Source: Begonia masoniana (Eukaryota > Streptophyta > Magnoliopsida > Cucurbitales > Begoniaceae). Taken from it: a stretch of 64,000 nt of DNA. Position numbers and translations under genes: made by a program. The notes beneath the pieces were generated by a model. That model saw only the letters and a list, made by a program, of their open reading frames with translations, was not told the origin of the DNA and did not search any database. The DNA is taken from positions 5,756,375 through 5,820,374 of the forward strand of contig CM039502.1 of assembly GCA_022432975.1 (NCBI GenBank), read 5' to 3'. The stretch's first letter is position 1. Each line of letters starts with the position of its first letter. Positions 1 through 12,151 of this stretch are shown piece by piece.

Positions 1-1816
1 AATGACTCTAATTTAACATGTTTGTGTAAGTGCAAATATTATGTTGGATTAATGAAGTTTATGTCAATTAAAGAGATTGTTTCTCCAAATTGAACTAGAT
101 TTTAGTTCACATGATGTTATGTTGATTTAGCATAATTGATTAATGTCTAATTGATTAATGTCTAATTGATTAAAAGGTGTGATTTTGGATTACAAAGCTC
201 ACTCCAATATTTTCAAGTGAAGTGAAAGAGGCATCTCAACTTTGATGGTTTTGAGAATGATCAAAATTGAAGAGAGAAGAGGATCCAACAAATGTGGAGG
301 GTTGAAGAAACACTCACATCCTAGCCATCACAAAAAGGGGGCTTCAATCCACCCACAAGGACTCATGGCTGAATTCATGAGTCTACTTATTTATTTTATG
401 CTCATATTAAATTAAGTGTTGAATCTTATGCTTTAATGTTTTGTATTTGATGGTGGGGACAATCTTAGGTTAAGAGGACAAGTGCTCGGGGGAAGTAAAA
501 AAAGAGTTTAATTTATCTTTTTGGCCGAGTACTTTTATGTGTCTTTTGGTTATTTCTTGATTAATCTTCTTTTAGGGCTTGTAACCTTGATTCTTCTCAA
601 ATGACGGTATTTAAACCATCCTTGTAAGGCTACCAATGGTATGTAATGAAACCCTCAAAATTTAGAAGAATTTTCTTCCAAGTTTAGAGCTTCATCTCCT
701 CATTGCCACCCATTCATTTGGTGAGAGATATCCAAACGACGAGTGAGTGTTTTGGTTCCACTCTTTATGAGTGTAGGTGGAATCCATCTTCTACTTTTCC
801 CTTTCCGTTTTTCTTCCTTGGAGGTGGATTAGCTTCAACAAAAGATTAGAAAACTCTCAAGACACGAGTTGGAGAGTTTTTATCCAAAAAAACCAGACAA
901 GCCAAGAAGTGTAGCAACAATATTTTTGTACCAACTCGTACTCCGATTCTCATATCTTTTCATCCTCACTTATTCAGCCCTTCATTTTCAAAGACATTAA
1001 TCCTCACCTATACAGTTTCATCATGCCTCAAAAATCACATCCATTCGATTTCAAACGAAAGAGTTATACCTTTCTAAAGTTGACTCATTTTCTCAGCCGA
1101 AGCAATATTATAATTTGTAAATTTTAATATAAAAATTAAAAAATTATATAATATTATAAATTTGGTTCGGTTTAGTTTTAATCAGTTTTTTTTTTAAAAA
1201 AGAACCGAGATTTTTAATTTAGTTCGGTTCGGTTTTTGGTTTTAACCGAACAGATTTCCACCTCTACCAATCGTTGGTGACAGACCATTTGTATTCGGTT
1301 TCTTTACACCAACCATTTGATTTTCACTAGTACAAACCAAATCTCAATCACAACACATCTGGTGTTAACAAATTTATCGAACCAAAACCAATCAAGAAAT
1401 TTCGATAGCTTTCAATCCTCCCTCCCTTTTTGATTTATGGCCTCAAAAGTAGAATTTAGGAACACTCCTAATTTCAGGGTAAATCTTTACTATGATGAGT
1501 CAAAATAAATAAATAAGATATGGCACCAAACCCAATCCTCCACCGCCAGTTTCTCAGTACAAACGCCGAGTGGTCGCACTCGCACAGTTAGAGCTATCCA
1601 ATGGGTTCTTTGCCCAAAGTCATCGCCGTCAAGTGATCAAATTGAAAGAATTATTCTTTACCCTCCAAGAATCTACCCTTTTTTTCTTAGTTTTTACTTT
1701 GCTTGCATCGCACGACGCTCACTCGATTCCCCTCTGTTTTCTAATCAGTATTTTCTCCGGATACGAATTCGTGAATCCCATTTTTTCCGAGAACATCTAA
1801 TTCCGTGTCGGAGAAG
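1..1816. other. Intergenic region and F-box gene upstream region
   Basis: No coding region is visible. Around 120-175 a short phrase built on aattgattaatgtct is repeated in tandem. Positions 1140-1265 are rich in ggttcgg / ccgaac words, the composition typical of short hAT-like plant elements, but no paired terminal repeats or target duplication could be placed. The last 250 bases before the F-box ATG at 1817 probably hold its promoter and leader. No TATA box stands out. Confidence 0.5.
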
Positions 1817-3654
1817 ATGTTGAATCTGCAGCCGGAGGTCGATGTGACGAGTCCATTTTCCTTCGATAATTTCCCCGAAGATGTCCAGCTCTGCATCTTG
1901 TCCTTCCTCTCACCCTCCGACATCTCTACCTTCTCTTGCACGTCAAAGCGGTACGCTTTGCTCTGCAGAAACGACCGGAAGCTATGGTTCACCATGTGCG
2001 ACCGGCGGTGGGGAGCCGACACTCAGATCAAGAATTGGGGGAAAGGAAAAATCACTTTCAGGCAGCTCTACCAGACCCTAAATCAGTGGGAGAATCTGAT
2101 CGGTTTCTGGCGGCGGAGTGGCCCTTCCACCGCCAGCATTTGTTCGCCACCGTTGGTGTTCTTCGAGTGGAGCCCATCATTTCTGACCGGTTCCAGAGTT
2201 TCTCCTTCGAAAGACGGTACGTATAATGTGATAAAGGCTCCGTTTCTGTGGATGAGTCTCTCGCCGGAGGGTCAAATTGTGAATTTTCTCGATTTAGATG
2301 GTCGAGGAAAAATCTTTGAAAATTTTCTAGATTGGGAACTGTTCGATTTCTTGGATAGTGACTTGATTCCCGTAGATGTTAGCTTTATGGGGAAAACCCA
2401 TTTTGTCGTAGAGGAAAACACAAGCTCTGTGTATGCAAATTCGCCGGAGCAAAGGAAAAATGGGTTCCGGAGAAGTTCGAGCTCTACGAATTTGCTGGGA
2501 GAAGATGGCGGGGTCGGAGAGGATATTAAAGGACTGGAGGGTGGATCACCGGGAAGCTTGCCAGATCGATTGATGTCGGAGATTTATCAGCATTTTGCTA
2601 ATAGAACTAGCCCAGGTGGGGAAAGAGCTTGGAGGAGGCAAAGGAAGAGAGAGAAAGAAAAACAATGGAGGACAAAGTGGGAGCCCGAGCATTTTGTGAA
2701 GATTGTTAATTGCTCCCCAACGCCATCTCGGCCATTGCAGGGCTTATGGAAGGTTTTGCCTAGCACTCTTTTTCTTTATTGTGCAAATACATCTGTTATG
2801 ATATGCAGGAAGAGAATATTAACTTTCGATGTTTTTGCACACTCTTTGATCAGCTAGCAATGGCAATCGTCGTGTCCGATTTTAGGAACTTCCCTCCAAT
2901 TTCGATGAGCCATTTTCTACTTCCCCGCATAATTATAGGGTCAGAAGAGATTTGCCTGTTTCCTTATCATACCTCCCTTATAAGTTGTTATTTCAAACAA
3001 GCCTTTTTTTGCAAACCTGTTGCATGTTTCTGCTATTGTTCATAATTTTATTCGTCCATGGCTGCTCCTACTCTGCTGTAAATATAATTGTTGTTTTGTT
3101 TTTGGTTTTTCTGTCTGTTTACCTTTGAATCTAGGAAGAAGATAAACTTAAGATTATCTTAGAGCTCATTGATTGATTCACTGTTCATTCTGTAGGGAAT
3201 TTGTGATGATATGAGCTTGGATTTCTACCTGGTGGTCTATGATGACATTGGAGGCATTGCCTGTCGAAGAGTTGGAGACTCCTCCAAGCGATACTCCAAC
3301 TATGTACCTGTATTTTGGACTTCAGACACTACTTTTGTAGAAGCTCCTTTTTCTTTGGAGGAAGAGTTTTTATACGAAACTCGCGTCCACATTCGTCCTC
3401 ATCTACTCAATTTATTACCTATAATGGAGATCAAAACTGTTTCTCGCATGCTTCACATCAACTCAAGCTATGACTTGGTCATTCTAGATCTGGCTGAAAA
3501 CAGCCCGAATCCACGGCAAGTAGAGGGAAGGATCTGGCAGTACGAGGATGGATCCTTTGGGTTTGGTTTTCTTCGTGATAACTTCATCATAGATTTGAGG
3601 CATGTTGTCAAAAACGGCTGTGTTCTCGATGCTACGGAGCTTTGTAGTGATTGA
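1817..3654 (+). CDS. F-box protein (At3g12350-like), two exons
   Basis: Exons are 1817..2752 and 3196..3654 with a GT-AG phase-0 intron, giving 464 aa. The N-terminal F-box (about residues 14-60, NFPEDVQLCILSFLSPSDIS) should bind SKP1 and make this the substrate-recruiting subunit of an SCF ubiquitin ligase. After it comes a plant-conserved region: LIGFWRR, PPLVFFEW, a low-complexity middle with a basic RRQRKREKEKQ stretch, then WEPEHFVKI and PTPSRPLQGLWK. Exon 2 continues with YDDIGGIACRR and ends IDLRHVVKNGCVLDATELC. I recognise this order from Arabidopsis At3g12350-type F-box proteins; the substrate is unknown. An in-frame GTG at 1805 lies upstream, but the ATG at 1817 is the first plausible start. 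The gene converges on the WLIM gene, about 500 bp tail to tail. Confidence 0.9.
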
Positions 3655-4162
3655 TTTAGTCAGAAGTTTTTCAGTTTGGGATAGTTGTTCTTGTAGAGAT
3701 TGATGGTTTAGCTCAAAAAAATAAGGATATGTTTCAATGATGGTATGCCCTTCCCGTGGCTTCGAGTAATTTCTTCTGCGTTTCTCGTCTTAGTGATAAA
3801 GGGTGCTCCGAGGAACTCGATTTTTCCATTTTATTATTTTCAGGTGACGGAAAAGCAACTGGTTGAAGCTCAATCTGCCATATGCTTGAATTATTCAAAA
3901 TCAACTGAAAACACAGCAAAGAGTTCATAGAATAGACCAACCCATATCACCACTGAATGTGGTGAGAAATAGAATTACATAGATTTCTGTTCTGTAGCTT
4001 TTCTTAACATCCAATTCTGGAAACAAACAAAAGCCAACACACTTTCAACTGGAAAATATTATTGAATCGTCTTTATGAGCATAAACCCTTTGAGACAGAA
4101 TGGAGTTTTGTTGCAGCTGAAGAAAATTCAGATAAAACTATCGATGACAGTTTCTGATTTGC

Positions 4163-5104
4163 CTAAGCATCTACTCGGCCGTGGTCTCCCTCCAGCTGGC
4201 TCAAGTTTCCTTTCTCCTTTATAAGTTGGGTATGGTGATGCTTGCAGTAGAGCCGCCCTTCATGAGCAATGTAGTTTGATGGGCTGATCGTACAACCTCC
4301 ATGGCAGCATTTGAAGCAGCTTTTATGGTAAGCAGTCCCATTCACAGTAACCTATTCATTTCCAACTCTCAGCTTTTCAAAAGAACACTTTCTGGGTTTT
4401 GATGGGTGAAGATTAGTTTCTTGAATGGATCATAAATGAGTTACCTTTTCAGTTGGATAGACAGTGTTCTTACAGCCAAGACATTTATCTCTTGTGCCAC
4501 CAAACATGCTTGCTACCTTTGTTGCCGTAGGTTTCTGCAATAGCACTAGTCTGTAAAATCTTACACGACAGTGACTAACTATATTATAATCATGGGTTTA
4601 CCTCGCTGTCTACTGGTTTTTCTGGCTTTACAATCTTTGGGGTGCCTGAGGAAGAAATTGAAATTGGATTTAGAAATGGGGATTAGGCAGAAAAACTAGA
4701 TTTGAAATTCTAAATTTCCACCTTCAAAGCTCTTGTCCAGACTTCCAGTTCTTTTGAAGAGTTGATCGAAGTGGGGTCTACAATAGAGCACTCCCTCAAA
4801 TGAATTGTAATTGCTGAGCTGAAATCAGATCCAGAAACCATCATCGTTTTTTTTATTTTCAGAGATCTAAAAACTTGAATCAGGTGGACACAATCAAAGA
4901 TCGAAAGACTGGATCTGAAAGAAAGTCTAGAACTGAAGCTTTTCTGATAAAAACAGAAACATGGCATACCTTGAGAGTTCCGTTACAGTGATGGCATCGG
5001 AAGCAGGCTTTGTGGTAGACCCGATTATCTGCAGTCAATTTATCAACCAGATAAACAGTCTTCTCACAGGCCATACACTTCTGGTTTGTTCCTGCAAATG
5101 CCAT
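4163..5104 (-). CDS. WLIM1: Two-LIM-domain protein, WLIM1-like
   Basis: Five coding exons on the minus strand: 5104..4970, 4818..4722, 4645..4602, 4534..4445, 4351..4163, all with GT-AG introns and matching phases; 184 aa. Two LIM zinc fingers are complete. LIM1 ligands are C10, C13, H31, C34, C37, C40, C58 and H61; LIM2 spans about residues 110-161. The start MAFAGTNQKCMACEKTVYLV and the linker with GTPK match plant WLIM1/WLIM2 proteins, which bind and bundle actin filaments and also enter the nucleus. The 97-nt second exon and the 44-nt third exon are easy to miss. The 5' leader side carries a (GA)14 tract. Assignment to WLIM1 rather than WLIM2 rests on overall resemblance. Confidence 0.95.
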
Positions 5105-5170
5105 CGTTACAGAGGAAACCCACCTTCTCTGCAAAAATAAAGGGTTCGAGGAAGGAAGAACAAAGATAAG

Positions 5171-5198
<28 letters not shown>
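5171..5198. repeat. (GA)14 microsatellite
   Basis: Fourteen GA units directly upstream of the WLIM start codon, followed by a second short GA run. On the transcribed strand this is a CT-rich leader or promoter tract, common near plant transcription starts and likely to vary in length. Confidence 0.9.
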
Positions 5199-5201
<3 letters not shown>

Positions 5202-5204
5202 GAG

Positions 5205-8070
5205 AGAGTGAGTTGCAGGTGATTAAAGTGGGATGGGAGCTTAAAGCAATGATTTTGTTCGAATTTTCAAGCACCCACTTAACTGTCTCTCTGATATTTT
5301 CTTTTCAAACTCAAAAAAATTGAAAAATTGCGGTGAAAGTGAAAAAGAAAACAAGATTTTGGTGGAAATTGTCTGCAATAATTGTCGGTTTTAGTTGTCA
5401 AGAACTGAAGCATCATGGGACAGTGTTCCTACGCCAGCTCCGATCTACCCACCATTCTTAGCTGGCTTGCTTTACCACCACTCTCTCAAGAACTCCATTT
5501 CTGCCTCACTACTTGATCTTTTCTTCATTTGTAAGACTTTACAACTCTTGCTTTCCAACCTGTTCTAATCATATCGAATTAGAATATACCAGATTCCCTC
5601 CTCCCTATATTCAAAATTTTTTAACCTTAGCCTACAAAATAGACTATAGGATGCTCTACTAGCTAATATTTTTAGGTTAAAATATAATTTAAGTTCATAC
5701 ATTTAATATCGCAATCGATTTTGAAGACCATAAGAGAGTCAATTTAGTCTATGCTCAAAATCGAGTGTGACATTGAAATTGGGTGTAGCCTTGAGTGCTA
5801 AGAATAAGATTATCATTAAGATAAATAAAAAAAGTAAGACATTTAACAAATTTATCAAGATACGAACAATGTTGCTAAAGATTCAAAGTAATTTTTTTTT
5901 TTTTTAAATAGTATAAGATGTCAATTGTCTATAATAATAGAAAGTGAAAGGGTAGAACTCACTTCAAAAGTTAGCTCAATGAGTGAAGAAATCCCTCTTA
6001 AATTTATACAGAACTGTTTACTTTGGTTCTATCGACGTGGAATAACATCTAACACTTGATTTTAGAAGCTTTCATAAAATAAATGTAGAAGCATGATTCC
6101 AAGTGATTTGGAATAGTTTGAAATCATGAATTTTTCTACTCTTTAAATAAATAAATTCATGAACTCATTCAAAATCAAAAATTTCAAACAAGTGATGATG
6201 ACTTTTTTTTTTTTGTTCCTACAGATTTTTGATTAAGTCTATTGGGAATGCCAAATAAAGAACAAGTTACACTAATTATGAATCTATCTTAAAGAACATG
6301 ATACATCAACTATGAATCTATACATTAATCTATGGAGGGTATAAGATGATATAAGGTAAGGCAACATTGAGTTCAAAAAAACAAATGACATGTGAGAATG
6401 AAATGATGAAGCACTACTTAGGCTCCAACCTCTCTATTTTATGCAATTATTATGATTTCATCTTCAAGGCCCCACTCATATAATACTTCCATTTTTGACC
6501 AAAACTCACATTCACAATTTTCTTATTTGTCATTTTTTTTTCTTTTAGTATTTTTCCAAAAGCATAATCAAATTCTTTGAATTCAAAAATTTAGGTTCTT
6601 TTGAATTCAATATTCACCAATGGGTGGGTCAAATAACCCTTGCAGGTCCAATCGAATATGAAAAGATCTTAATCACTAAGCTTACCTATAGGATCGATAT
6701 AACTTAAGAGGAGTGGTGAATTAGGTTATTTAGTTTTTTCGATTACTAAAAACTCTTATTCTTTGCAAGCTCAAAAATGATTAAATTCTCTCAACAATCA
6801 CGATACACTCGTTGTAATATGCAAGTACAATGCCAAGCAAGTAAAGTATAAATAGAAAGAGATTGAAAATGTTATTGTTAACACAATTCGGCAAAATTGT
6901 TTACGTCAAGGCTTCCTCTTGAAGTTTTCTTTTCCCAACTCTTATGGTTACACTTGATTGAACTTTCAGGCGTAAATCAAATTTTTACACTTTTAGGGCT
7001 TCGCCATTTCACTTTAAACGATGAATAAGATTATAGAATTTGCAAGATAGCAGTGTGGTGAGGGAGACCTAGGCGTAGATGCCAGAGAGAAGAGACAGAT
7101 AACTTGTTGGATGATGTAGAAGTGTTGGGCACAGAGACCAGTGTTTCTTGGTATGGGGAGCAATTGCAGAATAAACTAGAGGAGACAAATGTGGACGAGG
7201 TTGAGATTTGGTTATAAAATTCGCCTAATTCAAGTTGACATTCATGGTAGCATGTTGTTTGTCAAGACAAAATTCATAGCTTAAGAGAAGACTCTGAACT
7301 TCTTCCACCGATCGTCATGACGAGTCGTTAGAGCAGTGACAAAAGGGTTGTAATCAAATCACTGCTAAACGCACTGCATAAATAGAGAAGTTGATCTTTC
7401 ATGGAAACAGGCACTACAATGGCAGCAAGCAAGTTATAGACAACAATGAGCTTCTAAATATGGGAAGAAATAAGATAGTGAAGTTACTTCGGAGCTCAGT
7501 GAGCTTGGCCACAGAAGAAGCAGAGAATACCTGAGCAAGGACGCATACTTTAGAAGCATTCTTTGGTTGTTAGCTAATTATGTACATATCACGAGTCCCA
7601 TCAATTGAACAATAATTGCTAGTAAATTTTCGGTCAGCTACATAAGCATAGATATAGTTCTTTGGACCTCTTATCCTTTCTTTCCTTTTTTTTTTTTTTT
7701 TTTTGCATTTTTGTCCCGAGCCACAACATTCGCTTCTACCAAATGGTGTCAACTCTTGAATGCACGAGTCCAATATTGCACTCATTCTACATCTAATGGT
7801 GCAAAGAAGTTGGAAGTTGAGGGGTAAAAGAAAAATGAAGAATGATCTTTTTGTAATGAAAGAGCATCTGCTTTTCACGAAAATATTGCTTAATTTTACA
7901 CAAGGACAGAGTACAAAAGGATAATTTTATGACTCTGATTTCAAAAGGCTGATATAACCATAGCAGAGATTGCTCTCACAACGCAGCCACTAGAGTCCAC
8001 CACAAAAGTAAAGATCACCAATCTTGTTGTACTAGATTCCGCCACAATTATGAATCTTGCTTCGGTTTCC
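5205..8070. other. Intergenic region between the WLIM and AKAP17A-like genes
   Basis: No gene is supported. The first few hundred bases are the WLIM upstream region. Positions 6690-6960 contain a diverged copy of the repeat also seen at the right end of the window. Poly-T and poly-A runs lie near 5890, 6205 and 7686. The short open frames here are AT-rich and match nothing. Positions 7570-8070 probably include the 3' untranslated part of the AKAP17A-like gene, whose stop is at 8071. Confidence 0.5.
6690..6960 (+). repeat. Diverged dispersed repeat (same family as 63745-64000)
   Basis: Shared words with the right end of the window in the same order: taggatcgatataactta / taggaccggaattgtcta, then a G-rich gtggtgaattag / ggggtgaattag, then about 150 bases on an ACACAATTCGGC / ACGTGGTTCGGCC block, then TTTACGTCAAGGCTTC / CTACGTCCACGCTTC and CTTGAAG. 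This arrangement recurs in plant dispersed repeats, probably LTR-derived, but no ends were found. Confidence 0.5.
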
Positions 8071-10421
8071 CTATTCCTGTGTACAACCATAAGTACTCTG
8101 GTCATTTTCAGGAGAAAAAAGGTTCAGAATCATAAACATATCAACGGATCGTGAATGAGCAAACGAACGTGATTTCAAGGCAATGGACAAATACAGAATC
8201 ATAATCTCGTTGTCTGAGTTTTTTAAATTGATGTTACTAACCCTGAACCTCTTTCGTCGTGCATCATCTGGACTGGAGTGAGAATATTGTGGTCTTCTAG
8301 GTGGTTCACTTCTCTGTTTTGCTGCTACCGGTCCTGGCATCCTACTATCGTTCTCCTCTGTTTGACTTCTCAAGTATCGAAAAAGACCATCTTTATCCCA
8401 GGTAACCTCATAGTCGACCCATAAACGTGATCCTTCCTGTATACCATTGAGCAATGTTGTTTTATTGGCACAAAGAAATGACATCACAGTTATATGACTT
8501 GTTAGAAACCATTAATCTAACAGTTTAAGAAGTAAAAATAATACTCTAATGCCGAATCTATATGGAAGCATATACTTGAGCAATTTTTTGAGCAATTTTT
8601 TGATAAGCCATCAATAAGGTTGATTTATTGGGCATTGGGTAGTTTAAAATGGCCAGTTATAATTGCCATATGATATTTTTTTAATTTATGTATTAGTTAG
8701 TTTTTTAGGATTCAGAAGTCATATAGAAGTTGTTTACCGCATTACGAGCGACAATAAATAGGTAGGGAAATGAGTTTGGTTACCTATAATTTTCTTGCTC
8801 AATTACTAGTTTCACTAATCTCTATCTAACTTTGCACCTATAGAGTTATCTGGTCAACTCTCCTTTTTCCCATTGCTAAGCCTTGCCCTTTAGAAGTCCT
8901 AAAATTGCAGATTGGGGAGGAGACCGAGAGATAGTGTTGTCTATCATCCTACAGCTACCTGGCAAGGATAATTGATATCACAATCATTTTGTACATGCCC
9001 ATTACAAGAACTCAATTCCTTTTAGAAAGAAGAGAAAAGAAAAGAAGTTTCTGAGTAACTCAACCTATACGATCAAAGCATAATGGAACTGAGGATAGAG
9101 AAGTCTCACCTTCTGCAATGATCGACCACTTAACACCTTCAGAGCATTATGAAAGTCCAAGTATTTTTCATACTGAACTAGAATTTTACAATGGAGACCT
9201 GAAATTACGTCCATTCCATCCTCATCTTCATCCTTTCCAAAATCATTGTCTTCTGAAATACTAAGATTCCTGTGAAGAACAAGTTATAAGAGTGGCATCA
9301 AGAATAAAGAATAATCATCAAATCATAAGGTTGAAGTAATTCGTTGAGATGACAGATGACCACCCTACCTCAAGTTAGGTGATTAACAAACCACTTGAAG
9401 GTAAATAATTTCATTGAAAGGAAGCAAATATGTAGACAGAAATGAAAGGCGTGGAGGTGAGAAGAACTAAGGTACCTTATTTTTCCAAAGGTCGAAAAAA
9501 TTGTGTGTGTGACCAACATGGAAGGCTTAGAAGAAACACGGGGTTCGGCAAACCACCTTGATGGTAGCCCTCTCAAAATAATTGTATCAGGCCCTTGTCT
9601 TCCATTCCTCGGATATCCTGAAACAGACACACTCGAACTATGAACAAATTTTCACTTGCGGGCTCATCAAAGATACATTCATCAAACAAAACTTGATAGA
9701 AAGGTTGGAGATTTGTAGAAGAAACTTGCAATTTCCAACCATAATTCATTGTTTCTATGATTCCAACCATCCCATATATATCAACTCAGAACAAATTATT
9801 AGTCTTAATTAACAGCTTTATCAATGAACAAAGTGAATGCTGGATGAAATAAATACTTAATTCAACCGATAACAAATAGAGCCATCAAAATCACATACCA
9901 CGATTCCTAAAAGCATTCGACTCTTCCCAAGCTTTCTTCATCCCCTCAAAGTCATCATATTCCGGCAAAGCGACACTGAGCTTGAACTTAGTTCCTTCAA
10001 TATTAAGCTCAATCCCATCTAGTTTATCAACTAGATATCGTCTCCATTCCAAGAACTTGCTCTCCAAAAACTCTGAATCTTCTTTTCGCTCCACATTATT
10101 CCCCCTACTTTTGTTGAGAAACCCCAAATCACGGACAAAGAGAGTCCCGTGAGCAAAGGGGTCTTCGCGTTTGCGCTTCTTAAGGTCTTTGACACGTTTG
10201 ATTGCCAGGTCTTCCTCAGGAACAGAAACTGGGGTAGATAACGAATTCTTGCAGAAGTCAATAAGCGCGCGCTTCAACTTCCATTCGTCAATGGGTTTAG
10301 ACACGGAGGGGCCGGAGGGGTGGACTGTCAGAATTAGTTTCAGTCGAGGAACCAGCACGAGGCCGCTCTTCATTTCTAGGGATTCTGTAGGAGACAAGGA
10401 TTGAAAGTGGGTGATACTCAT
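8071..10421 (-). CDS. AKAP17A-like splicing-associated protein
   Basis: Exons on the minus strand: 10421..9899, 9617..9476, 9269..9110, 8436..8242, and a short last exon tentatively 8097..8071; about 348 aa. Phases agree at every junction. The diagnostic stretch is GPDTIILRGLPSRWFAEP at about residues 183-200, followed by FSTFGKIRNLSI and KILVQYEKYLDFHNALKVLSG, the RRM-like core seen in AKAP17A (XE7/SFRS17A). Human AKAP17A is a spliceosome-associated protein that anchors PKA; anchoring cannot be assumed for the plant protein. The N-terminal part carries VPRLKLILTVHPS, a basic KKRKRE patch and WRRYLVDKLDGIEL. The tail is proline- and arginine-rich (PPRRPQYSHSS). The start is the ATG at 10421. 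The last exon is the weakest part: another acceptor at a downstream acacag, or reading through the intron, is possible. Confidence 0.88.
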
Positions 10422-10769
10422 TTTCAGCTGTTCAGTGTCCTCTTTTTTCCTCTGCAAAATTGAGGATTGAACCTGCACAAATGGAGTTCGAAACGAAAAA
10501 GGAGAAGAAGAAAGAAAGAGTAACGAATCGATTGACGTTCTTCAAACTTGAAATCACATAACGAGATCACTAGCTCAGAACCCTAAATCACGTTTGGCCT
10601 CTATTTCCAAATTTTCCATTACTTTTGAGGTTAGAGAATTGAAATTTTTATTAGTTTATGATTAGGATAATTCCACCTTATACCCTGATTTTAATATCCG
10701 AATAATTGATATTTAATTTTTTTTATGTAACATAAATTAACTTAACTTGTTAGCAAACAATATACCGTA

Positions 10770-12143
10770 TAGTGGTTTTAAACGGGTGGGCTGGCTCGGG
10801 CGACGGGCCTAGTCTAGCCGAGCTTGGTGATTCAGGCTCGCGAGCCCATCTAGGACCGAGCTAGGCTTGCTAGCTCGACGGGCCGACTCAACGAGCTCGC
10901 GCCCCGCTCAATTTTTATAAACTTAATGGGTAATTTTGCACAATATCGACAAATAAATAAATTTAGAGAAATTCTTAATAAAATGCAAATAAATTTTAAA
11001 AATATTGGTTTAACATTCCTCATATTTTTTTGTTATGTATGCATATTAGATCATACATATAAATTAAGAGAAGTGTGTTTCATGATTAATATAATTTCTA
11101 CTAATGTATATATTATTTTTTTACTTTCTAGTGATCAAATAACACATAAAATTGTTAGTTTATATTCTTCTTATGAATCTAAATATTCTAACGTTAGTTG
11201 TTCAAATCTTTCTTCACATGTTAGTTCTAGTGTTGGTGATGGAGCTATTGTAGCTCCACAATTTGATATTCATGATATTTGAAATTAATTAGATACGAAT
11301 GTTTATTCTATTTCTATGTGAAATTAACTAAATATTTATTTTGATACTCGATATCAATTTTCTCGCGATGAGAACTTTGATATTTCAGATTAGTCGAAAA
11401 TATTTTCCACTACATATCTTATCCTTTCTATAATAACATGTGATCTACTAACACCTCATGTCTCTACCGTAGCATCAGATTCTGTTTTTAGTGCAGGTGG
11501 ACGTATGTATAATGAACGTCGAGGAAGACTTGCACCCGACCTCGTGGAGACACTCATTTGCAGGAATGATTGAAACGATGTCATTACGAGAAATCAATAA
11601 TGAGATGACAAATTTTGATACTAAAAGACTTTAAAAATTTGGATGTTGAAGACTAATTTTTCATTTAAATTTAGATTTATTATAATTTGAATTTTGAAGT
11701 TTTTTTTTTTTTGACATTTTGTACATGATTGATAGTTAGATAAGTGTCAATCTAGTTTGAATTTATCTAATTTGTAGTGATGTAAGTGTCAAATTTATAA
11801 TGAATGTTATATTTTTTTTTATATATTTGTCTCAAATATTTTTTTTATAATAACATGTTATTTTTATATTAATTAAATAATTTTATTATTTAGACGACTA
11901 ACTAATTATCATATTTTAACATTACAATAATAAATATTTATTATAGTTTTTAAACTAAAATTTTAAAAAAATATATATAATATATTTATATAAAATAATT
12001 TTATGTATGTATGTTGGGTTCGTTAAACTCAACTCGTTGCTCGCGAGCTGACTCAAGATTGAAAATTTTTTTGAATCAACTCATTAAGCTTTGTAGGCTC
12101 GGTGAGCCAGGTCTACCCAAACTCGGCTTGTTTAACATCACTA
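10770..12143 (+). mobile_element. hAT-superfamily element with TIRs and 8-bp target duplication
   Basis: The left end TAGTGGTTTTAAACGGG at 10770 and the right end read on the other strand, TAGTGATGTTAAACAAG from 12143, are imperfect terminal inverted repeats. They are flanked by ATACCGTA (10762-10769) and ATACCATA (12144-12151), an 8-bp target duplication with one mismatch. Eight-bp duplications and such ends are hallmarks of hAT transposons. GC-rich gagc/gctc words fill the subterminal 150 bases at both ends. The interior is AT-rich and holds a decayed transposase C-terminus, so at 1374 bp this is an internally deleted, non-autonomous element. Confidence 0.88.
10926..11573 (+). pseudogene. 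hAT transposase remnant (C-terminal dimerisation region)
   Basis: Positions 11415-11573 translate to YLILSIITCDLLTPHVSTVA, then SDSVFSAGGRMYNERRGRLAPDL and VETLICRND: the conserved hATC dimerisation segment of Ac-like transposases. Just upstream, weak traces such as NFDISD and LDTN in other frames resemble the stretch that normally precedes it, with stops and frameshifts between. The 118-codon open frame from 10926 probably covers a decayed middle part. The BED finger and the catalytic DDE-type region are absent. Confidence 0.8.
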
Positions 12144-12151
12144 ATACCATA

